Origin: DASVTR01 sp036382855
GTDB taxonomy: Bacteria > Acidobacteriota > Blastocatellia > Pyrinomonadales > Pyrinomonadaceae
NCBI GenBank assembly: GCA_036382855.1
Contig: DASVPO010000033.1
Location: forward strand, 186,001-250,000
Reading direction: 5' to 3'
DNA: 64,000 bases
The notes beneath the pieces are model-generated. The model saw nothing but the letters and a program-made list of their open reading frames with translations, was not told the DNA's origin and ran no database searches. Positions 35,508 to 43,391 of the stretch are shown piece after piece (the first letter of the stretch is position 1; every line of letters starts with the position of its first letter). Both the position numbers and the translations under genes were made by a program.

Positions 35508-38465
35508 ATGGCTGAACTTAAAGTCCTCAACCTGCCGACCGAAGTGCAGTTAGCTCTGGAGGTGATGCCGTGTCAGGCTAACCGCCGCATCTACGAGCCG
35601 GCTGAGACGCCGCACCCTTGTGCCTATTTCGCAGACTGGGGCGTCTATCACAGCTTCGACTATGCATCGGCAGGGCCGCCCCCCGAAAAGGGGATACAAC
35701 AGCCTTCGCGTTACATGGGCAAGACCTACCTCTTGCCCGAAATTCTCAGCGGTTGCCGGAAAGCTCCCATCATGTGTGTGGGAATCAACCCGAACCTGCC
35801 CGGCTATTGGCCCAAGACGCACAACGCCGTCAACCCCCTCTTCAATGATTACCTGCAATACGCACACTACTTCCGCTACCGTAGCGTATCGAAGTTGCAA
35901 ATCCCGCGCGAGAACTACGACGAAATGCTCGGCGGACGCCAAGACACGCCCAACGACCCACAGAATTTGACGACGCTCGGCGCGGAGATTCCCGTCGAAC
36001 AGGCGGCCCTGACGATGTACAAGGCTTACCAGAGCTTGCTCGACGGGCTTGGTGATAAACATGGCTGGGCCAACCATAAACTGGCCGTCGGTGAAGATTT
36101 GAGCTACGCCAACATGGTCGCCTGCCCGTCGGCCAAGTGGGTTGTTGATAAGAAAGACCCACAGAATCCTGAGATGCCCGTGATGGGCACAGAGAGGATG
36201 TGGGGCATCGTCGGCGAGTGCTGGCACGAGCGCCGCTATTTCCTGCGTCAGTTGTTCCAGAGCCTGCCGGTAGTTGTGATGGTCTTCAGCCAGACGACCA
36301 GCCATGCGTTTATCACCGCGATGGCGGGCAAGTTTATGGAGAGAGACCAGCAGACCGGCGAGCTTGTAAAGAAAGACCCGCAACCGACCGAGAAGATTTC
36401 CGAACTGCTGAAGCGGGAAATCTGGCTTAGATACGGAACAACCTCCGACGGTATCAACCTAGACGCACGCATCATCTTCTCCCCTCATGCTTCGGCCAAG
36501 CCCGCCGAGTTTGAGAAATTCAAAGCCACTATGATTGGCATCCTTTCAGAGGAAGTGGATGCCGGGCGTCTCGTGTTCAATGAGCAGACGGGACATCTTG
36601 CGCGCCCGCGCGGCGGCTGCGTCTTCTGCACCAACGCCCTCTACCGCATTGGCCCATGCGACTACGAGAAGGAGCTTCGACCGCTCGCCACAAAGGACGC
36701 CACAGCGATTGGCGGGCAAGTCGCTTCCCTCGCATCAGACGAACCCGTTCCCATAGATTCCGGCGCGGAGAACGACGAGCAGGCGCGCCTTCTCGAAAAC
36801 TTTCTCGGCGCGACGGCCTTCAGGGGCAGGGTCGGGCCGACGCCCTCCGGCGCTGCGCTCATCGAAGCAGCCACGATGGCAGAGGCCGAACAGGCGGAAG
36901 TGCTCAACATTGACGCGCTCACGTCGCCTCCCGTCGTGCTGCGCGGTCGCATTGTGACGATGAACGACAATAGCGACGTGATAGAGGATGGTTATCTTTA
37001 CATCAGCGAGGGAAAGATTGTCGCCGCCACGGGGCCGGATACGGAAGCGCCCGAAGGATTCTCAACCGCCCCCGTTATCGAAACAGGTGGCACGATTTAT
37101 CCTGGCCTTCTCGATCTGCATAATCACCTGGCCTACAACATCACGACGCTCTGGAAAGTGCCGCGCAAGTTTTCAAACCGCTCGCAGTGGCAACGCCATC
37201 AGGGTTACGCCGAAAACGTCAAGATGCCGCTTGACGTTCTGACGCGCGACTCAAAGACCTCAAAGGCTATCGTCAGATACGTCGAAGTCAAAAGCCTGCT
37301 CGGCGGCACAACGTCCGTTCAGGGCATGCGTTCAAAATTCTCATCGCTGCCTGTGTCAAGGTATGCGGGAGTGGTGCGCAACTTCGAGCGCACAGACGAC
37401 GACAGGCTGCCGGCCGCCAGCGGGCGGATTCCAGACCTCAACGTTAAAAAGCAGGATCAGATTGATTCGTTTCGGACAGCCCTCAACAAGTACAACGCCT
37501 ACTTCTACCATCTCTCGGAGGGCGTGGATGCCAACGCGCGCATGCAGTATCTAAACCTCGTCGAGCAGGATTTGATAGCGAAAGCTCTCGTCGCAATCCA
37601 CGCGCTCGCTTTAGAGCCGGGAGATTTGGCGAACATCAGCAAGGCGGGCGGCAAGGTCGTCTGGTCGCCGATGAGCAACCTCCTGCTCTACGGCGCGACC
37701 ATCAACGCCAAAAAGCTGTTGGATTCCGGCGTCCCCTTCGCGCTCGGCTGCGATTGGTCTCCCTCCGGCAGCAAAAACCTTCTCGAAGAGATGAAGGTGG
37801 CGTGGCTTTCGGCGCAGGCCGACGGAGCAGACATCTCCTACGAAGCTCTGTGCAGGGCTGTCACAAGAGACGCGGCCACCATCGTCGGTTGGGGAGATGC
37901 GCTCGGAACAATCGAGGATGATAAGTATGCTGACCTGATGATTGTCTCCGGCAATACGGGCGACCCGTATGAAAATCTCGTGCGCGCTACGGAGCGTGAC
38001 GTGCAGATGGTTGTCGTGCAGGGCTACGCCCGATACGGCGACGAAGATGTGATGACGCAGCTTGGCTATCCGAAAAACAGACTGGAACCCCTCGTCGTCG
38101 GAGGAAAAAACAAGCGGCTGTATCTGTCGCAGGAGGGCGACCCGTTGAAGACCACCAGCTTCGCAGGCGCGCTGGCGACTCTCAGCGATTCGATGTCGCG
38201 CCTGCGCGAACTGCAAATTCAAGTCACCTCCGCTGCCTTCGAGTTAAGCTCCGACGAGGAAACGTTCCAACTCGAACTCGACAACGAGGACTTCGGTGAA
38301 GACGAATGGATGGACGCAGAGCTTGCCGCGTCGGCGGAGTTGCCAGAATCAATTGACCTGGACGTGCCGACCGTCATTGACGACGAGGGCTACTTCGAGC
38401 GTCTTGAGGAAATCAAACACCTGCCGGACGCGCTGCGCAAGCTCAAGGATTTCTATACGACTTAA
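35508..38465 (+). CDS. Fusion of a uracil-DNA-glycosylase-like domain with an amidohydrolase
   Basis: 985 residues from the ATG at 35508 with AAGGAG six bases upstream. The first 400 residues carry, in order, PIMCVGINPNLPGYW (about 88-102), YANMVACPS (200-208), VVVMVFSQTTSHAF (255-268) and IIFSPHAS (322-329), the order of the UDG superfamily motifs, followed by a CxxC-x9-C cluster (C371, C374, C384) that could hold metal or Fe-S. From about 475 an amidohydrolase of the TRZ/ATZ type follows: LDLHNHLAYN (H538, H540), VAIHALALEPGD, WSPMSNLLLYG and GCDWSPSGSKNLLEE. The last 120 residues are acidic. The UDG reading is inference from motif order; the amidohydrolase is sure. Both halves act on nucleobases in known families, so DNA base or nucleobase chemistry is plausible. 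Confidence 0.78.
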   Translation: MAELKVLNLPTEVQLALEVMPCQANRRIYEPAETPHPCAYFADWGVYHSFDYASAGPPPEKGIQQPSRYMGKTYLLPEILSGCRKAPIMCVGINPNLPGYWPKTHNAVNPLFNDYLQYAHYFRYRSVSKLQIPRENYDEMLGGRQDTPNDPQNLTTLGAEIPVEQAALTMYKAYQSLLDGLGDKHGWANHKLAVGEDLSYANMVACPSAKWVVDKKDPQNPEMPVMGTERMWGIVGECWHERRYFLRQLFQSLPVVVMVFSQTTSHAFITAMAGKFMERDQQTGELVKKDPQPTEKISELLKREIWLRYGTTSDGINLDARIIFSPHASAKPAEFEKFKATMIGILSEEVDAGRLVFNEQTGHLARPRGGCVFCTNALYRIGPCDYEKELRPLATKDATAIGGQVASLASDEPVPIDSGAENDEQARLLENFLGATAFRGRVGPTPSGAALIEAATMAEAEQAEVLNIDALTSPPVVLRGRIVTMNDNSDVIEDGYLYISEGKIVAATGPDTEAPEGFSTAPVIETGGTIYPGLLDLHNHLAYNITTLWKVPRKFSNRSQWQRHQGYAENVKMPLDVLTRDSKTSKAIVRYVEVKSLLGGTTSVQGMRSKFSSLPVSRYAGVVRNFERTDDDRLPAASGRIPDLNVKKQDQIDSFRTALNKYNAYFYHLSEGVDANARMQYLNLVEQDLIAKALVAIHALALEPGDLANISKAGGKVVWSPMSNLLLYGATINAKKLLDSGVPFALGCDWSPSGSKNLLEEMKVAWLSAQADGADISYEALCRAVTRDAATIVGWGDALGTIEDDKYADLMIVSGNTGDPYENLVRATERDVQMVVVQGYARYGDEDVMTQLGYPKNRLEPLVVGGKNKRLYLSQEGDPLKTTSFAGALATLSDSMSRLRELQIQVTSAAFELSSDEETFQLELDNEDFGEDEWMDAELAASAELPESIDLDVPTVIDDEGYFERLEEIKHLPDALRKLKDFYTT

Positions 38466-38504
38466 GAATCCGCGTCGCTGCGAGTTGAGGAAAGGAGCGA
38501 GGCC

Positions 38505-41180
38505 ATGGGAGATTTAAAACACGTCATCGTTCAGGTGCTCGATGAAGCGGAGAAGGAGGCGGCAGCCGCCGTGCTGAAAAAGCACGGCGACGTTTCCCTG
38601 AGCCAGTATTACGTTCGCGGCTACGGCGACGATAAAGACATCGCCTCACTGCGCGACGATGGCTTCATCGTTGAGCATTTTGGAGCGGAAGAGCTTGGCC
38701 TCAGATGGCTCGAACCCGAAGAGGAAGAAGAGTCTGCACAGACTTTAAGCGTCGAGTTTGACGCAGCACCGCCTTCGCCAATCCAGCAGGTCGCTAACGA
38801 GTCTCCCGCAGTCTGTCTCATCCAACTCAAAGGCCCGCTGCGCACCGCCTGGAAAGAGCAACTCGACCAGCACGGCGTGCAGCTTATCGCCTACAAGCCT
38901 GAGTATGCTTACAAGGCCATGCTCAGAGGCAGCGAGCGCAGCGTCGTGGAGAGTCTGGATTTCGTGGCGCGCATCGAAGATTACCAGCCAACCAAGAGAT
39001 ACCGTTTACTACAGGAGTCAACAAAGCGAGCCAAGATTACTCACGCGCTGCACGAGCAGAAGGCGAAGGCCGAAGAGTTGGGCAGCGAGTTGCGCGACGT
39101 GATGGAGGGGGCTGGAGAAAAAATCAAGGAGGCGGTGGAAGACCGTCTCGAACAGGAAGCGTCCAACACCACAGCCTACGCCGAATCAGCGACACATGAA
39201 ACAGAAGCACAGGCCGAAACTCTCAGAGAGGATGTCAGCAATGTGCTCGCCTCTGCGGAGGAAGAAGCGAAAGATAAGATAGCTACGTTCTTCCATGGAA
39301 TGGCAGCGCCCGCCGAGCCTGCTGCGTCGTCTGGTGCGGCCGAAGGCGACCCGCCGCCTGCTGCTGACGCGCCGGAAATGGACGCCGCCGCGCCGGAGGC
39401 GGAAGTAGCCTCGGATGTTCCGGCAGAGGCAGCGTCCGTCTCCGCTGATGAGCCGCAGATGCTCACATTCGAGATAAAGAGTCATGTGCCGGAACAGCTT
39501 TCAGAGTGGGCCGAGGCTTTAAAGAAGGACTCGCGAATCAAAGACGTTGAAGTGGGTCGTGTCCGCATCAGGTTTTCGTGTCTGGAAGACTCGCCCGCGC
39601 TCGAAGAGATCTCCATTCTGACGCAGGTTTATCCATACGTAGAAGCCGAGATTGGCGTTGACTTTGCGCGCATCGGCATCGGTATTGAGAGCGAAGACGC
39701 AACGCCGCTGCTGCCATGGAAGGGCGAAGGCATTATCGTCGGCGTCGCGGACACGGGCGTTGATAAGGAACATCCTGACCTGAAAAATCAACTATTGGAA
39801 ATCATCGCCCGCGCAGGAGATGTGGCGGCGACGGACGAGAACGGCCACGGCACGCATGTCTGCGGCATCATCGCCGGCGACGGAACGGCTTCCGGCGGAA
39901 AACTACGCGGCATAGCCAGCGGCGCAAAGCTCGTCGTGCAGGGCATTGTCAGCGACGAGAAGAAGTTTTCGGGCCTGCCGATAAATCTGGCCGACCTCTT
40001 TCAGGAGGCATATGACAAGGGCGTTCGTATTCACAATAATAGCTGGGGCATGTCAGTCAAGGGACTCTACTCGATTGACAGCTACGAGGTTGACGAGTTT
40101 GTCTACAACCACCCGGACTTTCTGGTAATCTTTTCGGCCGGAAACGACGGCCGTCAGACTGACGAAGACCATCCAGACCCGGAGCCTGAATTAGGGCGCA
40201 TCCTACAGATGTCTCTGTTCTCTCCGGCCACCTCGAAGAACGCTCTGACGGTCGGCGCGTGCTGCTCGAAGCGCAAAGACGGGCCGTATGAAAACTTAAC
40301 GTGGCGCAAGTATCGCGGCCGCAATCCGCCGCCGCAGGGGCCGCTCGTAGCAGACGAGCCGATCAGCGGCGACCTCGATTATCTGGCGGCTTTCAGCAGT
40401 CGCGGGCCGAGCGACGACGAACGCATCAAGCCTGATTTAGTCGCTCCCGGAACAGTTATCGTCTCCGCGCGGAGCAGCAACGCAGAAGCACGCGACCCCT
40501 ACAAACAGTTTGACGGTCAATACATGTACTTGTCCGGCACGAGTCAGGCCGCGCCAATCGTCGCCGGGGCTGCGGCCATCGTCAGGGAGTTTTACATTAA
40601 AGAGTGTCAGCACCCGAATCCGTCCGCAGCGCTCTTGAAGGCCACGCTCATTAACGGCACTCAATGGATAGACAGAAAGACGGCGCAGCTTGAAGAGGTC
40701 GGCCAGCCAAACTTTTATCAGGGCTTCGGCCGCATTGACCTCCAACGCACTTTGCCCGTTCCGGGTAACGCGGAAGGCTTCCGGCTTCTTTTCGTAGACG
40801 TAGACCGCAAAGACCCGCGCTCCTTGAACAAAAGCATTTCCGGCAAAGGACGCTGGACCAGAAAAGTCAGCGTCGAAAAAGGCTTACCCTTATGCGTCAC
40901 GCTCGCGTGGACGGATAAGCCCGGAAAAGGGATGCAGCAAGACCTTGACCTCGTTGTGACGCGGCCTAACGGCAAGAAAATAGTCGGCAACCACTTCCTG
41001 AAGCGGCTCTCGGCTTTTCCAAACGACCGCCGCAATAATGTCGAGCAGATACACATTAAAGATGCAGACCTTGAGCCGGGAACTTACGTCATCAACGTGC
41101 TGGCTTACAACACGCCTTTCGAGGATCAGGGCTTCAGCCTCGTCGTGACCGGCAAATTGACATCAGACTTTCTTCCGTAG
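38505..41180 (+). CDS. Cytoplasmic subtilisin-like serine protease with long N-terminal region
   Basis: 891 residues, ATG at 38505 after GAAAGGAGCGAGGCC. No signal peptide. About 1-165 contains two propeptide-like alpha/beta segments; 170-265 is a highly charged helix, probably coiled coil; 266-316 is an Ala/Pro/Glu linker; a third propeptide-like segment lies at 318-390. The S8 catalytic domain runs from about 400 to 740: D416 in VGVADTGVD, H448 in ENGHGTHVCG, N547 in SAGND, S680 in SGTSQAAP. The last 140 residues are a beta-sandwich of the pro-protein convertase kind (LCVTLAWTDKP, DLDLVVTRPNGK). A complete, probably active, intracellular subtilase within an enzyme operon suggests cleavage of a partner or of an invader protein. 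Confidence 0.88.
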   Translation: MGDLKHVIVQVLDEAEKEAAAAVLKKHGDVSLSQYYVRGYGDDKDIASLRDDGFIVEHFGAEELGLRWLEPEEEEESAQTLSVEFDAAPPSPIQQVANESPAVCLIQLKGPLRTAWKEQLDQHGVQLIAYKPEYAYKAMLRGSERSVVESLDFVARIEDYQPTKRYRLLQESTKRAKITHALHEQKAKAEELGSELRDVMEGAGEKIKEAVEDRLEQEASNTTAYAESATHETEAQAETLREDVSNVLASAEEEAKDKIATFFHGMAAPAEPAASSGAAEGDPPPAADAPEMDAAAPEAEVASDVPAEAASVSADEPQMLTFEIKSHVPEQLSEWAEALKKDSRIKDVEVGRVRIRFSCLEDSPALEEISILTQVYPYVEAEIGVDFARIGIGIESEDATPLLPWKGEGIIVGVADTGVDKEHPDLKNQLLEIIARAGDVAATDENGHGTHVCGIIAGDGTASGGKLRGIASGAKLVVQGIVSDEKKFSGLPINLADLFQEAYDKGVRIHNNSWGMSVKGLYSIDSYEVDEFVYNHPDFLVIFSAGNDGRQTDEDHPDPEPELGRILQMSLFSPATSKNALTVGACCSKRKDGPYENLTWRKYRGRNPPPQGPLVADEPISGDLDYLAAFSSRGPSDDERIKPDLVAPGTVIVSARSSNAEARDPYKQFDGQYMYLSGTSQAAPIVAGAAAIVREFYIKECQHPNPSAALLKATLINGTQWIDRKTAQLEEVGQPNFYQGFGRIDLQRTLPVPGNAEGFRLLFVDVDRKDPRSLNKSISGKGRWTRKVSVEKGLPLCVTLAWTDKPGKGMQQDLDLVVTRPNGKKIVGNHFLKRLSAFPNDRRNNVEQIHIKDADLEPGTYVINVLAYNTPFEDQGFSLVVTGKLTSDFLP

Positions 41181-41218
41181 TTCAGAAAATTCAACGTAGC
41201 GAGCGAGGCTTCTTAATT

Positions 41219-41899
41219 ATGCTGCCACCAATCCCCGCTTCATGGCGCGCGCAGGTCGGGGACGAAGTCAACAAACCCTACTTCCGTCGCTTGCAGGAAT
41301 TCATCGAGAGCGAGCGCGAAGCCTTCGAAGTTTACCCGGCCGAGCCGGATACGTTTCAGGCTTTGCAACTCACGCCCTTCCGCAACGTCAACGTCCTGCT
41401 GCTGGGCCAGGACCCTTATCCGGGCCCGAATCAGGCCCACGGCCTCTGCTTCTCCGTCAAGCCAGGAGTTGGTAAACCTGCGTCGCTGAGAAATATTTTC
41501 ATCGAGTTGGAAAACGACATCTCTGGCTTCCGTATTCCCAATAACGGCTATCTCGCCAGTTGGGCCCAGCAGGGCATACTGATGCTCAACACCGTGCTCA
41601 CCGTCCGCAAGCGTCAAATCGGTTCGCATAGAGGGAAGGGCTGGGAGATTTTCACGGATAAGATTATCGAGCGGGTTAACAATAAACGCGGACAGGTGGT
41701 GTTTGTCCTCTGGGGCAGAGATGCGCAGAGCAAGATAGAGTTAATTGATACGAGCCGCCACGTTATTCTCAAAGCGGCGCATCCTTCGCCAAACTCGGCC
41801 GACCGTGGCTTCTTCGGCAAGCGCCCCTTTTCCGCCATCAACAGTGCTTTAAAGAAGGCTGGCAAGCCGGAAATCAACTGGCAGATTCCAGACATCTAA
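41219..41899 (+). CDS. ung: Uracil-DNA glycosylase, family 1
   Basis: 226 residues, the normal length. Water-activating loop GQDPYP at 63-68 with D65; uracil-binding LMLNTVLTVR with N124; Leu-loop HPSPNS with H188. It removes uracil from DNA and so starts base excision repair. It follows the subtilase by 39 bases on the same strand with GAGG about 11 bases before the ATG. As the protein itself is ordinary, its place behind a UDG-like fusion protein is what is notable: either a host repair gene at the end of the operon or a working part of it. Confidence 0.95.
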   Translation: MLPPIPASWRAQVGDEVNKPYFRRLQEFIESEREAFEVYPAEPDTFQALQLTPFRNVNVLLLGQDPYPGPNQAHGLCFSVKPGVGKPASLRNIFIELENDISGFRIPNNGYLASWAQQGILMLNTVLTVRKRQIGSHRGKGWEIFTDKIIERVNNKRGQVVFVLWGRDAQSKIELIDTSRHVILKAAHPSPNSADRGFFGKRPFSAINSALKKAGKPEINWQIPDI

Positions 41900-42017
41900 C
41901 CAGCCGCCAAGCCGCCCGTTAAAAAGAGCTTCCACACTATTCAGGGTTCAACGACGACAACTAAATCGTCGCTGCGAATTGTTTGGAGCGTTACCTCTTC
42001 CGCTTGAGTTGATCGCC

Positions 42018-42440
42018 ATGACGGAAGCTGAAGACAGAAGAATCGAACTCTTTTTCTACGGCCTCTTCATGGACGAGGCTCTCCTGCGAGCAAAGGGGAT
42101 AAATCCCTTGAATCGCCGGACCGCAGTAGTTGAAAACTTCTCTTTGGTTATCGGCGCGCGCGCTACGCTCGTCCCGCGCGCAGGCCAGACTGTGTATGGC
42201 GTGCTCTTCCGGCTCACCCATGCGGAAGTTGATGCACTATATTCGGAAGCTTCCGTGAGCGCTTATCGTCCCGAAGCCGTCTCCGCACGATTGGCCGACG
42301 GGAGCATCGTTTCTGCTCTGTGTTTCAATCTGCCCGCGCCACCTTCGACCGGCGAGCGAAACCCGCAGTACGCAGCAAAGCTCAGAGAACTGGCCGAGAG
42401 AATCGGCTTGCCGCAAAGCTACGTATCCTCCATACAGTAG
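42018..42440 (+). CDS. Gamma-glutamylcyclotransferase-like (AIG2 family) protein
   Basis: 140 residues from the ATG at 42018; no strong ribosome site. The opening LFFYGLFMDEALLRAKGI corresponds to the YGxLxxG loop of the family, with less conserved glycines, and VYGVLFRLTHAEVDALYSEA to the central strand and helix. Family members form 5-oxoproline from gamma-glutamyl compounds or remove other amine adducts. The weak loop makes a catalytic role uncertain. It ends 28 bases from the convergent Rad52-like gene and is 118 bases after ung, so its membership of the operon is less sure than that of the earlier genes. Confidence 0.72.
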   Translation: MTEAEDRRIELFFYGLFMDEALLRAKGINPLNRRTAVVENFSLVIGARATLVPRAGQTVYGVLFRLTHAEVDALYSEASVSAYRPEAVSARLADGSIVSALCFNLPAPPSTGERNPQYAAKLRELAERIGLPQSYVSSIQ

Positions 42441-42468
42441 CACTGTCAAAACTGCTATCGCTTGAGCC

Positions 42469-42858
42469 TCAACCTTGCTGCTCCGGCTTCTTCTCGTAAA
42501 GACCGAGGCCGAGGCCAAACTTCGCGGCCGCACGTCGCAAGCTCATGCTTTCCGCATTACTCGACGAGTCGCCATAACCGCGCACCTCTTCGTCTTCCTG
42601 CCCCGTCGCTTCGCGATAGACAAGACCTTCGGCGCACGGGATGGAGATGCGCGCGACGAGCACAAGCTTGTTGCCGATTTCTGTAATGTGGCGCACTTCG
42701 TAGTTCCAGCCAGGCGCGTAAAGGTCCAGGAATTTGACGGCCGTGTACCACGGGATGAACTGAATCTTCTGCCCGCCGACCGTCTTCGATTTCAGCAAGC
42801 GCGGCGGGATTGGTTTTGAGAGGTCGTTAATAATCTCTGCGATGGGACGCAAACTCAT
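42469..42858 (-). CDS. Rad52/Rad22-family single-strand annealing protein
   Basis: 129 residues, ATG at 42856-42858. IPPRLLKSKTVGGQKIQFIPWYTAVKFLDLYAPGW and VRGYGDSSSNAESMSLRRAAAKFGLG are the two hallmark stretches of the small bacterial Rad52-type proteins, with the DNA-binding basic N-part and the AESxALRRAA helix. Such proteins anneal complementary single strands in recombination or repair and are found on phages and in bacterial chromosomes. It is convergent with the cyclotransferase-like gene and next to ung, so a repair context is likely. Confidence 0.85.
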   Translation of the reverse strand: MSLRPIAEIINDLSKPIPPRLLKSKTVGGQKIQFIPWYTAVKFLDLYAPGWNYEVRHITEIGNKLVLVARISIPCAEGLVYREATGQEDEEVRGYGDSSSNAESMSLRRAAAKFGLGLGLYEKKPEQQG

Positions 42859-43022
42859 CGTCTATGAGCCTTTCGTCGAAATGAAAAATCCGTGCGGCAA
42901 GCGCGCGGCTGAAAGCGCGGCTGCTTCCTGCCTAACCTACAATCAACAGAGCAATCGCGCAACGGTTTTGACGACGCTGAGAGGACAAAAGCGAGTCGTG
43001 ATGTAATCAAAAGCGGCGGCGG

Positions 43023-43050
43023 TTGACACTTCAGTTGGATGTACTGTAAT
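43023..43050 (+). promoter_or_regulatory. Promoter candidate for the tRNA-Glu gene
   Basis: TTGACA (43023-43028) and TGTAAT (43045-43050) are separated by 16 bases. The tRNA begins about 100 bases downstream. No other plus-strand gene lies between. Confidence 0.45.
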
Positions 43051-43155
43051 TTCATTGTTCGTCATCCAGCGAATCCACGAATGAGGCGCGATGAGACCAG
43101 GAGCCCATTGCTTTCTTCGCTGAACTTCGCCCCGGCCGGCCGTGCGCAACATCAC

Positions 43156-43240
<85 letters not shown>

Positions 43241-43391
43241 ATACACTTACAGACACAGCAGCAGGCAGGGCTTTCGGCGTGGCGGATTATTAGCTGGATG
43301 CGTTGCCGTTAATGCAGACAATGGCGCAGGTGTGAGTCGCTATTGTTGATAGTGAATCATCGGAACTTGCTTTAATGAACTTCAGTCATCC

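Noticed and set aside
38505..41180. Subtilase considered as part of a lanthipeptide or bacteriocin cluster
   Set aside because: No precursor peptide, modification enzyme or exporter is nearby, and the protease has no signal.
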